Shown: positions 46,354 through 55,346 of the stretch, piece by piece
How positions within the stretch are numbered: position 1 is the first letter of the stretch
Layout: every line of letters starts with the position of its first letter
Assembly (NCBI RefSeq): GCF_900637295.1
Contig: NZ_LR134363.1
Span: 2,356,001-2,420,000 of the forward strand
DNA length: 64,000 nt
From: Actinomyces slackii
GTDB taxonomy: Bacteria > Actinomycetota > Actinomycetes > Actinomycetales > Actinomycetaceae
Direction: 5' to 3'
Notes under the pieces: model-generated
What the model was told of the DNA's origin: nothing
Seen by the model: only the letters and a program-made list of their open reading frames with translations
The model's database searches: none
Made by a program: the position numbers and the translations under genes

Positions 46354-46668
46354 CAACAGAGCATTGAGGCGCTGACCGACGACTCACCGGTCGTCCAACT
46401 CTTCAAGGCTCTTGCGCACCCCATGAGGGCCAGCATCATTCACCGTCTGACCGAGTCCCCTGCCGATGTCTCCGAGCTCGTTGAGATGCTCGGCGCCTCC
46501 CAGCCCTTGGTCTCCCATCACCTCCGGGTGCTGCGGGAGGCGCATCTGGTGGAGGCGCTCAAGGACGGGCGCAGGAGCAGCTACTCCCTCATCGACGACC
46601 ACGTCGCATCGATCTTCCTCGATGCGCTCAGACATATGAAGGAACACGAGCATGACTGTCACCACTGA
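46351..46668 (+). CDS. ArsR/SmtB-family metal sensor, zinc-type
   Basis: A 105-residue winged-helix repressor. The DNA-binding helix region is DVSELVEMLGASQPLVSHHLRVLREA (about 39-64). The last helix contains Asp82, His84, His95 and Glu98, exactly the DxH-x10-HxxE pattern of the alpha-5 zinc site in SmtB/CzrA-type sensors; no alpha-3 cysteines are present. The C-terminus continues as a His-rich EHEHDCHH. The gene lies 101 bases from the divergent GDPD gene and overlaps the following Cys/His-rich gene by 17 bases, so it very probably controls it in response to zinc. Confidence 0.9.
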   Translation: MQQSIEALTDDSPVVQLFKALAHPMRASIIHRLTESPADVSELVEMLGASQPLVSHHLRVLREAHLVEALKDGRRSSYSLIDDHVASIFLDALRHMKEHEHDCHH

Positions 46669-46975
46669 GCACCGCCCCGCCGAGGCGCACACTCACACCC
46701 ACGGCCCCGACTGCGGGCACACGGCCGTCATCCACGGCGATCACGTCGATTACCTGCACAACGGCCACGCCCACCGCGAGGACGGCGGCCACTACGACGA
46801 GTGCACGGTGTGCTCGTGCCCCGACTGCGACGACGTCTGCGCCGCCTGCCAGTGCGCCGCCTGCTCCTGCCCGACCTGCAACCACAACACCTGCCAGTGC
46901 GAGCACTGCTCGGACTCCTGCTCATCATGCGCGTGCGAGGACTGCTCCTGCGCCACGTGCACCCACGCGGCCTGA
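46652..46975 (+). CDS. Cys/His-rich metallothionein-like protein
   Basis: A 107-residue protein with 20 Cys and 14 His. The N-terminal part (about 12-50) is His-rich, with HTHTHGPDCGHT and IHGDHVDYLHNGHAH, a pattern seen in small bacterial proteins of unknown function. The rest (about 51-104) is a run of CxC and CxxC pairs (CTVC, CPDC, CAAC, CQC, CPTC, CEHC, CAC, CSC, CATC), typical of metal-thiolate clusters. No signal peptide or membrane segment is present, so it should bind Zn, Cu or Cd in the cytoplasm. It overlaps the 3' end of the metal sensor gene by 17 bases, with AAGGA inside that gene, and should be co-expressed. I do not recognise a named metallothionein family with both parts. Confidence 0.82.
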   Translation: MTVTTEHRPAEAHTHTHGPDCGHTAVIHGDHVDYLHNGHAHREDGGHYDECTVCSCPDCDDVCAACQCAACSCPTCNHNTCQCEHCSDSCSSCACEDCSCATCTHAA

Positions 46976-47002
46976 GCTCCGGACTCGCTCCCAGTTCGCA
47001 AC

Positions 47003-47042
47003 AGAGCCGGGGCGGGTGCCCATGGGCACCCGCCCCGGCTCT
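47003..47042. terminator. 40-base perfect palindrome between converging genes
   Basis: The 20-base arm starting AGAGCCGGGGCGGG (47003) is exactly complementary to 47023-47042 with no spacer. It lies 28 bases after the Cys/His-rich gene and 40 bases before the aspS stop, where both strands need a terminator. Its perfection is unusual, but the position between converging genes explains it. Confidence 0.7.
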
Positions 47043-47081
47043 CGTCTGCGCTGTTCAGCGCGGGCCGTGCCTGAGAGGCCC

Positions 47082-48869
47082 TCAGGCGCGCTCGGCCTTC
47101 GGCTCCTCGGGCTCGGCGTCCACGCCGGCCTCCTTGCGCTGCTCGGCCGTGATCGGGGCGGGAGCCTCGGTCAGCGGGTCGTAGCCGCCGCCGGACTTGG
47201 GGAAGGCGATGACGTCGCGGATCGAGGCCGCCTTGGTCAGCAGGGAGACGATGCGGTCCCAGCCGAAGGCGATGCCACCGTGGGGCGGAGCGCCATAGGC
47301 GAAGGCCTCGAGCAGGAAGCCGAACTTCTCAGCCGCCTCCTGCTCGTCGATGCCCATGACCGCGAAGACCCGCTCCTGGATGTCGCGGCGATGGATACGG
47401 ATGGAGCCGCCGCCGATCTCATTGCCGTTGCACACGATGTCGTAGGCGTAGGCGAGCGCGCTGCCCGGGTCGGTGTCGAAGGTCTCCAGGCACTCGGGCT
47501 TGGGCGAGGTGAAGGCGTGGTGGACGGCCGTCCAGGCCGATCCCCCCAGCGCCACATCGCCCTCCGCGCGGGCCTCGGCGGCCGCCTTGAACAGGGGCGC
47601 GTCCACCACCCAGACGAAGGACCAGGCGTCCTCGTCGATGAGCCCGCAGCGCTTGGCGACCTCCAGGCGAGCCGCTCCCAGCAGGGCGCGAGCGGCCTCG
47701 ACGGCACCAGCGGCGAAGAAGATGCAGTCCCCGGGCTCGGCGCCGGCGGCCGCGGCCAGCCCGGCCCGCTCCTCCTCGGAGATGTTCTTGGCCACCGGGC
47801 CGCCCAGCGTGCCGTCCTCGGCCACGGTCACGTAGGCCAGGCCCCTGGCGCCGCGCTGCTTGGCCCATTCCTGCCAGGCGTCGAAGGTGCGGCGCGACTG
47901 CGAGGCTCCGCCGGGCATGACCACGGCCCCCACGTGGGCGGCCTGGAAGACCCGGAAGGCGGTGCCGGCGAAGTACTCGGTCAGATCCACCAGTTCCAGG
48001 CCGAAGCGAAGATCCGGCTTGTCCGTGCCGTACCTCTCCATGGCCTCGGCGTAGGTCATGCGCGGGATCGGGGTCTGAAGCTCGTGGCCGATCAGGGCCC
48101 ACACCTCACGCAGAACGTCCTCGGCCACGGCGATGACATCGTCCTGCTGGACGAAGCTCATCTCGATATCCAGCTGGGTGAACTCGGGCTGGCGGTCGGC
48201 GCGGAAGTCCTCGTCGCGGTAGCAGCGGGCGATCTGGTAGTAGCGCTCCATTCCCGCCACCATGAGCAGCTGCTTGAACAGCTGGGGCGACTGCGGCAGG
48301 GCGTACCAGGACCCGGGCGCCAGGCGCGCGGGGACGAGGAAGTCGCGGGCGCCCTCAGGTGTGGAGCGGGTCAGGGTCGGGGTCTCGATCTCCACGAAGT
48401 CGTGGCCCTCCAGCACACGGCGGGCGGCGGCCGAGACCTTGGAACGCAGGCGAATGGCCCTCTGCATGGGGCTGCGGCGCAGGTCCAGGTAGCGGTGCTT
48501 GAGGCGGGCCTCCTCCCCCACCTGTCCGGCGTCCTCAGCGTGGTCGGAGACCTGGAAGGGAAGCGGCGCCGAGGTGTTGAGGATCTCGACATCACTGACC
48601 ACGACCTCGATCTCGCCCGTGGGCAGGTTGGGGTTGGCATTGCCCTCTGGCCGGGCGGCGACCACTCCGGTCACCCTCAGGACGTACTCGGCGCGCAGGT
48701 CGTGGGCGATCTCCTCGCGGATGACCACCTGGGCGATGCCCGAGGCGTCGCGCAGGTCGATGAAGGCCACGCCCCCGTGGTCGCGGCGCCGATCCACCCA
48801 TCCCGTCAGGGTCACGGTGGTGTCGATGTCGGCGGTGCGCAGGGAGCCTGCGGTGCGGGTTCGCAGCAC
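47082..48869 (-). CDS. aspS: Aspartyl-tRNA synthetase
   Basis: Charges tRNA-Asp (possibly also tRNA-Asn in actinobacteria). The 595-residue bacterial-type class II enzyme has the N-terminal OB-fold anticodon domain ([23 protein letters not shown]), motif 2 [25 protein letters not shown] split around residue 225, the bacterial insertion domain, and motif 3 [13 protein letters not shown] near 540. A disordered tail ([10 protein letters not shown]) ends it. It is followed by the 40-base palindrome. Confidence 0.96.
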   Translation of the reverse strand: MLRTRTAGSLRTADIDTTVTLTGWVDRRRDHGGVAFIDLRDASGIAQVVIREEIAHDLRAEYVLRVTGVVAARPEGNANPNLPTGEIEVVVSDVEILNTSAPLPFQVSDHAEDAGQVGEEARLKHRYLDLRRSPMQRAIRLRSKVSAAARRVLEGHDFVEIETPTLTRSTPEGARDFLVPARLAPGSWYALPQSPQLFKQLLMVAGMERYYQIARCYRDEDFRADRQPEFTQLDIEMSFVQQDDVIAVAEDVLREVWALIGHELQTPIPRMTYAEAMERYGTDKPDLRFGLELVDLTEYFAGTAFRVFQAAHVGAVVMPGGASQSRRTFDAWQEWAKQRGARGLAYVTVAEDGTLGGPVAKNISEEERAGLAAAAGAEPGDCIFFAAGAVEAARALLGAARLEVAKRCGLIDEDAWSFVWVVDAPLFKAAAEARAEGDVALGGSAWTAVHHAFTSPKPECLETFDTDPGSALAYAYDIVCNGNEIGGGSIRIHRRDIQERVFAVMGIDEQEAAEKFGFLLEAFAYGAPPHGGIAFGWDRIVSLLTKAASIRDVIAFPKSGGGYDPLTEAPAPITAEQRKEAGVDAEPEEPKAERA

Positions 48870-49002
48870 GGTGCTGGGTTCCTTCCATGAGGGGCACTGA
48901 TCCGGTGCCCGGCGGGGCGCACCGCGAGACGGGCGAGCGCCGCGGGCAGTCTACGAGCAGCAGAGGGCGCATGCCCGCAGCGCGCCCACGAGCTCCAGTG
49001 TC

Positions 49003-49752
49003 TCAGGCCTGAGCGCTGTGAAAGCGCGCCAGCCGGCGCCGATTGACCGCCACCAGGATCGCCAGCATGAGCAGGACGACGCACAGGATGAGCACCGAGG
49101 CGCCCACGATGGGGAATCCCGGTCCGGCCACCGGTCGGGCGACGGATCCAGCCGCCTGAGGGCTCTGGGCATCGCCCTCGTCCTCCTGGCGCGCGCTCAC
49201 CGAGGCCGGGGTCGTGGCCTGGTCGCGAGGAGCGGAGGGGACGGTGTCCGTCCCGCCGATGATCGTCACCCCGGCAACCGTGAAGTAGGGGCTCTTGTTC
49301 GTGTAGTCGGCGGTGCGCACCGGGGATGTGGCCACGTCCTGGCCCGCGGCGACCTTGAATCGCAGCCAGTGGGTGCCCAGCTCCACGTAGTCGGGCAGCT
49401 CGAAGGATCCGGAGGCGGTTCCATCCGCCTCAATGGTCAAGGTCGCGGCCACCGCATCAGCGGCATTGCCGGTGTCGACCAGCGCGCCGTCATCGATGAG
49501 GATGTGGACCTGGGCGCCGCGGGGAAAGCCCGACACCGTGTACATGACGGTCCCGCCACGGGCAACCGTCGACGGGCTGACCGTCGACGCCGTTCCCGTC
49601 GTCGAGGCTCCAGAGCCGACATTCGCGCTCGCAGTCGGCACGACCGAGCCGACGATCGCGCCCAGGCCCATGACCAGCAGGCAGATCGCGCCAAGAGCCT
49701 GATGGCCCAGCGGCACTCGACCCGCCCGGATCCTGACAGGCAGTCGTAGCAC
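49003..49752 (-). CDS. Secreted/membrane-anchored surface protein, small
   Basis: A 249-residue protein of unknown function. Residues 1-43 form a signal peptide with a basic start and an ASA cleavage site (GHQALGAICLLVMGLGAIVGS core). A beta-rich region of about 110 residues follows (TVARGGTVMYTVSGFPRGAQ, ELGTHWLRFKVAAGQD), resembling an Ig-like or adhesin module. A Ser/Ala/Gln-rich stretch leads to a C-terminal helix (FPIVGASVLILCVVLLMLAI) ending in RRRLARFH. No LPxTG motif is present. The GTG start follows GGAGGAG. It lies 76 bases downstream of a larger surface protein on the same strand and probably shares its transcript. Confidence 0.7.
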   Translation of the reverse strand: MLRLPVRIRAGRVPLGHQALGAICLLVMGLGAIVGSVVPTASANVGSGASTTGTASTVSPSTVARGGTVMYTVSGFPRGAQVHILIDDGALVDTGNAADAVAATLTIEADGTASGSFELPDYVELGTHWLRFKVAAGQDVATSPVRTADYTNKSPYFTVAGVTIIGGTDTVPSAPRDQATTPASVSARQEDEGDAQSPQAAGSVARPVAGPGFPIVGASVLILCVVLLMLAILVAVNRRRLARFHSAQA

Positions 49753-49828
49753 GGCTCCTCCTTCCTCATCCTGCTGATCGTGGCCCCGCGGGACCACCAT
49801 GCGACTCATCACTTCGACCTCAGCAACC

Positions 49829-51841
49829 TCAGCGCTTGATCGCCGCCAGTCCGGAGCGAGCCGCCACGAGGAAGCTCGCCGCACCCAGGACCAGCAGGCC
49901 CCCCGCCGAGATGAGGAGCCAGTCATCGGGGCCGATGAGCCCCGGGCCGGCGGCGAGCTCGCCGCCTGTGACCACACGGGCCTCCCGGATATCCCCCGGG
50001 GCGTAGGAGGCCTCGGCGATCTCCAGGCGAGCCCACCCCAGAAGGGCGTTGTCCCGGCTGGCAACAGCCAGCTCGTAGCTGCCCGATCCCAGGGAGGAGA
50101 TGTCGATGGTCACCGAGTTGTCGGCACCGACCTGGACCCATCCGGCGGTCTTGCCGCCGGGGAAGACGAAGACGGAGACCCAGTCCCCCTCGGCAACGGC
50201 CCAGGAGGGCAGGATGAGGGTGACGAGGTTGCCCTGCCGTGACCCGGACAGGGAGCCCGCGTTGTCAGCGCTGAGCTCGGAGGCATCACTGACGGGCGCC
50301 ACCGGAGCGCGGTCAGGACGCGCGGTGCGATCCTCGGACCGCTGATCCTGGGATGCCTCCTGCTGCGGGGAGTCGGCGTCCTGGGAGGACTCGGGCCGCT
50401 CCACGACGGACTCCGCCGCTGAGCTCGCCGGATCCTCGTCCGCTGGCGCCTCCGTGAGCGCCGGACTGTTCGGCTCCGTGGCAGCGGCGCTGTCATCCTC
50501 CTCGGCGGAGGCCGGGGCGGCGGGGGGCTCTACGGGCCGCTCCGGCTCGGCCGGCGCGGCCGTGGCCTGCGGCTCGGGCGCCGGGGACGGCTCCGCCGGG
50601 GTCTGGGGCTGGATGATCGTGAAGCTCGAGGAGCCCCTGATCGCTCCGTGAGCACTGATCTGCAGGTAGTAGGACTGCCCCGACTCGATCGGAACGCCGT
50701 TGTAGACGGCGGCGGGCACGGCGGCCTCGAAACCGCCCTGGGTGAACAGGACCCGGATCGTCACTGGGTTGCCGGCATACCCGCCGGGGGTGGAGAGGTT
50801 GACGGTCACCGTGGCCTCCCCGGTGGCGAGCCGGCCCTGGGAGTCGCACCAGTTGCTGACGCGCAGGACGATCGCCTGACCGGCGGTGTAGGCGCCGCTG
50901 TCGGGCACGACCACCTGGCTCCGGGCCTTGGCCGGGTCGCAGATCGGATCGGGCTCCGCGCTCGCACTGGGCTGGGCCGACGGCGTCGTGCTGGGCTCCG
51001 CACTGGGCCCGGCTGATGGGCTCGCCGACGGCGCCGGAGACGTGCTCGGCTCAGCGGAGGCCGACGGGGTCGGATCGGGACGGGGGGACTCGGTGGGCTC
51101 AGCGGTGGGCTCGCTCGAGGGCGATGCGGTGGGCGACGGGGTCGGCTCCTTGGGCTCCTCAGGGGCGGGATCGGTGACGATGAAGGTGCCCGTGGTGACC
51201 GTGGAGCCCTGAGAGGACAGGGTGATGCTGAAGGTCCCCGTACGGCCGACGACGATGCCGTGGATATCGGCCACATCCTCCAGGAGCGCATCCATGTCGA
51301 TCTGCCCCTGCGCCGAGCCCGCGTCGGGCCCTGAGCGGTTGACGACCAGCACGTATTCGGTCTCATAGGAGGAGACCGCATCGCCGTGATGGACATTGAC
51401 CGTGATCCCGGGATGGGGCAGGGCCGTGCCCGGGGTCGAGCACCAGCCACTGACCGTCATGCCGACGGGCTGTCCCACCACGTAGACGGGCGTCTGGGCG
51501 TTCTGGCCCTCAGGATGGGTGACAGTGGCCTGGGGCGCGCATGCGGCATCCCGCTGGCCCGCCCGCGCATCCGGCGCAGCGTCCCCGGAGTCCTCGGAGT
51601 CCCCGGAGTCCTCGGGGTCCTTGGCGTCCTCGGCAGCCGCGGTCGGCTCGTCCGCGTCGGAGGGAGTCGCCGGGCTTGACGCGGCGGCATCGGCCTTCTG
51701 CTGTCCCGTCTCGTCGGCCACGGCAACAGGGCCCAGGCCCGTGGAGGCCGCCAGGAGCAGGCCAAGGGTCATGGGCAGTGCGCCAATCGCAGCGGGCCTG
51801 GTCAGGCGGGCTGTCGAGGATCGATGGATGTAATGCGTCAC
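49829..51841 (-). CDS. Large surface protein with Ser/Pro-rich linker and C-terminal anchor
   Basis: A 670-residue protein of unknown function starting with a signal peptide (PMTLGLLLAASTGLGPVAVA). An acidic Ala/Asp region is followed by a folded module near 100-225, then a Pro/Ser/Thr/Glu linker (about 226-300, repeats of PSAS/PSSEP), a second module near 300-410 resembling the first (both have a Cys close to WC, SGWCS and SNWCD), a long disordered Glu/Pro/Ala segment, a third module (GNLVTLILPSWAVAEGDWVS) and a transmembrane helix (LLISAGGLLVLGAASFLVA) with a short basic tail. No sortase motif is seen. The GTG start lacks a clear ribosome binding site, so a later start is possible. It resembles extended actinobacterial cell-wall proteins. 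Confidence 0.7.
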   Translation of the reverse strand: MTHYIHRSSTARLTRPAAIGALPMTLGLLLAASTGLGPVAVADETGQQKADAAASSPATPSDADEPTAAAEDAKDPEDSGDSEDSGDAAPDARAGQRDAACAPQATVTHPEGQNAQTPVYVVGQPVGMTVSGWCSTPGTALPHPGITVNVHHGDAVSSYETEYVLVVNRSGPDAGSAQGQIDMDALLEDVADIHGIVVGRTGTFSITLSSQGSTVTTGTFIVTDPAPEEPKEPTPSPTASPSSEPTAEPTESPRPDPTPSASAEPSTSPAPSASPSAGPSAEPSTTPSAQPSASAEPDPICDPAKARSQVVVPDSGAYTAGQAIVLRVSNWCDSQGRLATGEATVTVNLSTPGGYAGNPVTIRVLFTQGGFEAAVPAAVYNGVPIESGQSYYLQISAHGAIRGSSSFTIIQPQTPAEPSPAPEPQATAAPAEPERPVEPPAAPASAEEDDSAAATEPNSPALTEAPADEDPASSAAESVVERPESSQDADSPQQEASQDQRSEDRTARPDRAPVAPVSDASELSADNAGSLSGSRQGNLVTLILPSWAVAEGDWVSVFVFPGGKTAGWVQVGADNSVTIDISSLGSGSYELAVASRDNALLGWARLEIAEASYAPGDIREARVVTGGELAAGPGLIGPDDWLLISAGGLLVLGAASFLVAARSGLAAIKR

Positions 51842-52598
51842 GTGGGCTCGTTCATGGGGCAGGATGTGGAGAGTGCCATTGGCTGGGATCTGATGCGGAT
51901 TGTCAGGCGCCGATCGGTCCTGCGGGAGAAAGGCAATGCACCGAGTCGTCGTCCAGACATCATATCCGCGCTCCCCGCGCCGCTGGCGGCCGCACCTGGC
52001 CGGCCCCCTGCGCGAAGGGCGCTCCCCCCGCGATCCCCTCTGTCATCTGATCTCGGGGGCGCACGACTCTTTTGGCAGAATATCCGGCGAAAAACGGTAT
52101 TGGAGCGCCCTGGCGGCGCATGATTCCACTCCTCATGCCGCGGACGTCTCTCTTCGGTCACAGTTCCCTATGCGCAGCGGCGCAGAAGGGGTGTCACATA
52201 CGCATTGCCGGGCACTGAGCGCAGGCATGAAATTTCATTCACCACCCATCACACGATGGGCCGGGGCCGTCAGGACGGCGAGGAGTCGGTTCCCGCATTG
52301 CGGGTAACCGACCTCACCTGTGACCTGATGCGCGCCGTCGTGCGCTGCACTGACCGCGCCCCATAGACTCGCCGCAGGAGCGAACCGCGTCCTATTGGCC
52401 CCGTTCGGGCCCCGACGCCGCCGCACAGGCGCTGTCGGGCATCCCGTGAGTCTGTGCGTCCAGCCCATCGACACCCTGCATCATGCCGGGTGCAGGGCGA
52501 GTGTGGTGGGCCGGGTGCGGCAAGAGTGGAGGGCAACGGACCCTCCCCCACACTCCGCAGCAGTCCCCGCCATAGGGGACAGATTCGGGACAAATTTC
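51842..52598. other. 757-base region between surface-protein and DEAD-box genes
   Basis: This divergent stretch has no gene I can support. It contains ATGAAATTTCAT, a 12-base palindrome at about 52228-52239, and hairpins at 52286-52311 (TCGGTT-CCCGC arm), 52474-52497 (CCCTGCA arm) and 52528-52546 (GGAGGG arm). The three hairpins close to the helicase start suggest a long structured leader. I did not identify a promoter with confidence. Confidence 0.5.
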
Positions 52599-55193
52599 AT
52601 GAGCACCCCCAACGAGCCCTTGAGCCTTGACGCCCTGTTCGCCACCGAGCTCTCCGGCGATGTGGCTCCGCCGCCCGCTGCCCGTGCGCAGGAGTCTCCT
52701 GAGGACTTCGTCGCCCCCGTGGCCTCCGACACCCCCGAGGATCCCGTGGACATCGAGCACGAGGATGAGGAGGACGACGTCGAGCACGATGTGCCCGAGG
52801 CCGATCCTGAGGATGAGGAGGACGATCCCGAGCAGGACGAGGATGAGGAGATCGACGAGGAGCAGGTCGATGGCCACGCGCCTTTCATCGACCAGGACGA
52901 TGAGGACGACGATGACCCTGCCGAGGCCCGGGACGGGGTCAAGGACGCCGCTGACCTTGCGGACCCCGCAGACCCCGTGGACGCCGTGACCTTCGCCGAC
53001 CTGGGCCTGCCCGCGGACCTGCTCAGGGCTGTCACGGACATGGGCTACCAGACCCCCACCGCCATCCAGAAGGAGGCCATCCCGGTGCTCCTGGCCGGCC
53101 GCGATGTGGTGGGGGTGGCCCAGACCGGCACTGGCAAGACCGCCGCCTTCGGACTGCCCCTGCTCGATGCCGTCGACGCGCGTGACGGCTCCGTCCAGGC
53201 GCTCGTTCTGGCCCCCACGCGCGAGCTGGCCCTTCAGAGCGCCGAGGCGATCACCGAGATGGCCTCGCGCTCGCGCGGCCTGGATGTGGTGGCCGTCTAC
53301 GGCGGCGCGCCCTACGGCCCTCAGATCGGTGCGCTGAAGTCGGGCGCCCAGGTCGTGGTGGGAACACCCGGCCGCGTCATCGATCTCATCGACAAGGGGG
53401 CCCTGCGCCTGGAGGACGTTCGCTACTTCGTCCTGGATGAGGCCGATGAGATGCTGCGCATGGGCTTCGCCGAGGATGTGGAGACCATCGCCGAGTCCCT
53501 TCCCGTCGAGCGCCGCACCGCCCTGTTCTCGGCGACCATGCCCCCCGCCATCCAGGCCGTGGCCCGCCAGCACCTCCATGAGCCGGTCCAGGTCGAGGTC
53601 TCCCGTCCCTCCTCCACCGTCTCCACCGTGCACCAGACCTATGCGGTGGTCCCCTTCCGCCACAAGATCGGCGCGGTCTCCCGTGTGCTGGCTGTCACCG
53701 ACGCCCAGGCGGCGATCGTGTTCGTGCGCACCAAGTCCACGGCCGAGGACGTGGCCATCGAGTTGGCGGGACGGGGCATCCAGGCCGCCGCGATCTCCGG
53801 GGATGTGCCCCAGCGCGAGCGCGAGCGCCTGGTCGAGCGCCTGCGCGGCGGCACCCTGGATGTGCTCGTGGCCACGGATGTGGCCGCGCGCGGGCTCGAT
53901 GTGGACCGCATCGGCCTGGTGGTCAACTTCGATGTCCCGCGGGAGGCCGAGGCCTACGTGCACCGCATCGGGCGCACCGGGCGCGCCGGGCGCACCGGTG
54001 AGGCCGTGACCTTCCTGACTCCCAAGGAGAAGGGCAAGCTCCGCCAGATCGAGCGCCTGACCGGCACCCGGCTGGAGGAGATCACCCTGCCCTCCCCCGC
54101 CGATGTCTCCGAGCACCGCGCCGCCAGGCTCATGGCCCGGGCCGCCTCCCGCCACGCTCGTGGCCGCCTGGGGGTCTATCTGCCCCTGGTGGAGTCCACC
54201 GCGGCCGAGCTGGGGGTTGACGCCCAGGAGCTGGCCGCCACCCTGCTGGCCCTGGCCGTGGGCGATGAGGGGCCGCGCCGTCGGGAGGACCGCGAGGACA
54301 GCCACGGCGAGGCTCGCCGGCCCCGGCGCGAGGAGAACCTGGATGAGGAGGGCGCCTTCGTGTCCGCCTCCTTCGAGGGCGGGCGCGAGGACCGCCGTCG
54401 GGGCCAGCGCCCCGACGGCAAGCGCGGCGCCGCCCGCGGGGGGCGCCGCGACCACGAGGGCCCCGGGACCGTCTACCGGGTGGAGGTCGGGCACCGTGAC
54501 CGTGTCCAGCCCGGCGCGATTGTGGGAGCGCTGGCCAATGAGGGCGGGATCTCCGGGTCGGATATCGGCAAGATCGACATCCTCCAGTCCTTCTCCCTGG
54601 TGACCATCCACACCGACCTCAGCCCGGATCAGCTCGAGACGATGGGCCGGGCCACCTATGCGGGCCGCGAGCTGCGCATCCGCCCCGATGAGGGACCGGG
54701 CCACGGCTGGTCCGGCCCGAACGGCGACCAGCAGCGCGGGGGGCGCGGCGGCTTCAGGGCCGACCGCTCCGAGCGCTCCGAGCGCGGCGGACGCTGGGAG
54801 GACCGAGACTCCCGCGGCGGGCGCCGCTGGGAGGACCGGGACTTCCGCGGCGGACGCTGGGAGGACCGGGACTCCCGTGGCGGGCGCGGCGGCTTCAGGG
54901 CCGACCGCTCCGAGCGCTCCGAGCGCGGCGGACGCTGGGAGGACCGGGACTCCCGCGGCGGGCGCGGCGGCTTCAGGGCCGACCGCTCCGAGCGCTCCGA
55001 GCGCGGCGGACGCTGGGAGAGCCGGGACTCCCGCGGCGGGCGCCGCTGGGAGGACCGGGACTTCCGCGGCGGACGCGGGGACCAGCGGGGCCGCGATGGC
55101 GGAGGCTACCGCTCGGGCAGGGATGACCGTGGCTCGGGCCGCTTCGGCGGCAACCGGGGCGGGGGCTACCGGGGCAACCGCGACGCCCGCTGA
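52599..55193 (+). CDS. DEAD-box RNA helicase with acidic N-terminus and RGG-type tail
   Basis: An ATP-dependent RNA helicase of the DeaD/CsdA group for RNA unwinding in ribosome assembly and mRNA decay. The 864-residue protein starts with a 130-residue extension rich in Asp/Glu, including runs such as DEEDDVEHDV. The helicase core begins at FADLGLP (132), with AQTGTGKT (174-181), PTRELALQ, the DEAD box at 280-283, SAT, and HRIGRTGRAGR from 455. A DbpA-like RNA-binding domain follows (about 623-705). The tail (about 710-864) is a tandem repeat of RG-, RGG- and DRDSRGG-type units. ATG 52599 is chosen; no strong ribosome binding site is seen and the upstream region is structured. Confidence 0.93.
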   Translation: MSTPNEPLSLDALFATELSGDVAPPPAARAQESPEDFVAPVASDTPEDPVDIEHEDEEDDVEHDVPEADPEDEEDDPEQDEDEEIDEEQVDGHAPFIDQDDEDDDDPAEARDGVKDAADLADPADPVDAVTFADLGLPADLLRAVTDMGYQTPTAIQKEAIPVLLAGRDVVGVAQTGTGKTAAFGLPLLDAVDARDGSVQALVLAPTRELALQSAEAITEMASRSRGLDVVAVYGGAPYGPQIGALKSGAQVVVGTPGRVIDLIDKGALRLEDVRYFVLDEADEMLRMGFAEDVETIAESLPVERRTALFSATMPPAIQAVARQHLHEPVQVEVSRPSSTVSTVHQTYAVVPFRHKIGAVSRVLAVTDAQAAIVFVRTKSTAEDVAIELAGRGIQAAAISGDVPQRERERLVERLRGGTLDVLVATDVAARGLDVDRIGLVVNFDVPREAEAYVHRIGRTGRAGRTGEAVTFLTPKEKGKLRQIERLTGTRLEEITLPSPADVSEHRAARLMARAASRHARGRLGVYLPLVESTAAELGVDAQELAATLLALAVGDEGPRRREDREDSHGEARRPRREENLDEEGAFVSASFEGGREDRRRGQRPDGKRGAARGGRRDHEGPGTVYRVEVGHRDRVQPGAIVGALANEGGISGSDIGKIDILQSFSLVTIHTDLSPDQLETMGRATYAGRELRIRPDEGPGHGWSGPNGDQQRGGRGGFRADRSERSERGGRWEDRDSRGGRRWEDRDFRGGRWEDRDSRGGRGGFRADRSERSERGGRWEDRDSRGGRGGFRADRSERSERGGRWESRDSRGGRRWEDRDFRGGRGDQRGRDGGGYRSGRDDRGSGRFGGNRGGGYRGNRDAR
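54750..55079 (+). repeat. Tandem coding repeats in the helicase tail
   Basis: A unit encoding GGFRADRSERSERGG followed by RWEDRDSRGGR occurs at 54750, 54891 and 54969 (spacings 141 and 78 bases), with shorter WEDRD(S/F)RGGR units between. The DNA copies are almost identical, so the array is prone to expand or contract by slippage or recombination. Confidence 0.8.
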
Positions 55194-55279
55194 GACCTGA
55201 TCGCCGCCTGGTGCTGCCATCGGGGTCGGCGGAGAGCACCGATGGACTGCTGGACCGCAGTGGCCCAGGAGACTGCCTC

Positions 55280-55346
55280 GCGATGCGGGGCCCGGATACG
55301 GAGGAGGGGCTGACGCCCTGCCCTCCGCGATCGGGCCCCGCATCGC
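55280..55346 (+). terminator. Long imperfect hairpin downstream of the helicase
   Basis: GCGATGCGGGGCCCG (55280-55294) and its exact complement (55332-55346) form a 15-base outer stem, and most of the enclosed 37 bases can also pair (GGAGG with CCTCC, GGGC with GCCC). It is followed by an AT-richer stretch (ATATTC), and is the likely terminator, 87 bases past the stop. Confidence 0.6.

Noticed and set aside
51824-52161. Small genes in the gap upstream of the helicase
   Set aside because: Several 60-130-residue frames occur on both strands, but they have no ribosome binding site, no family motif and Arg-rich composition typical for chance frames in GC-rich DNA.
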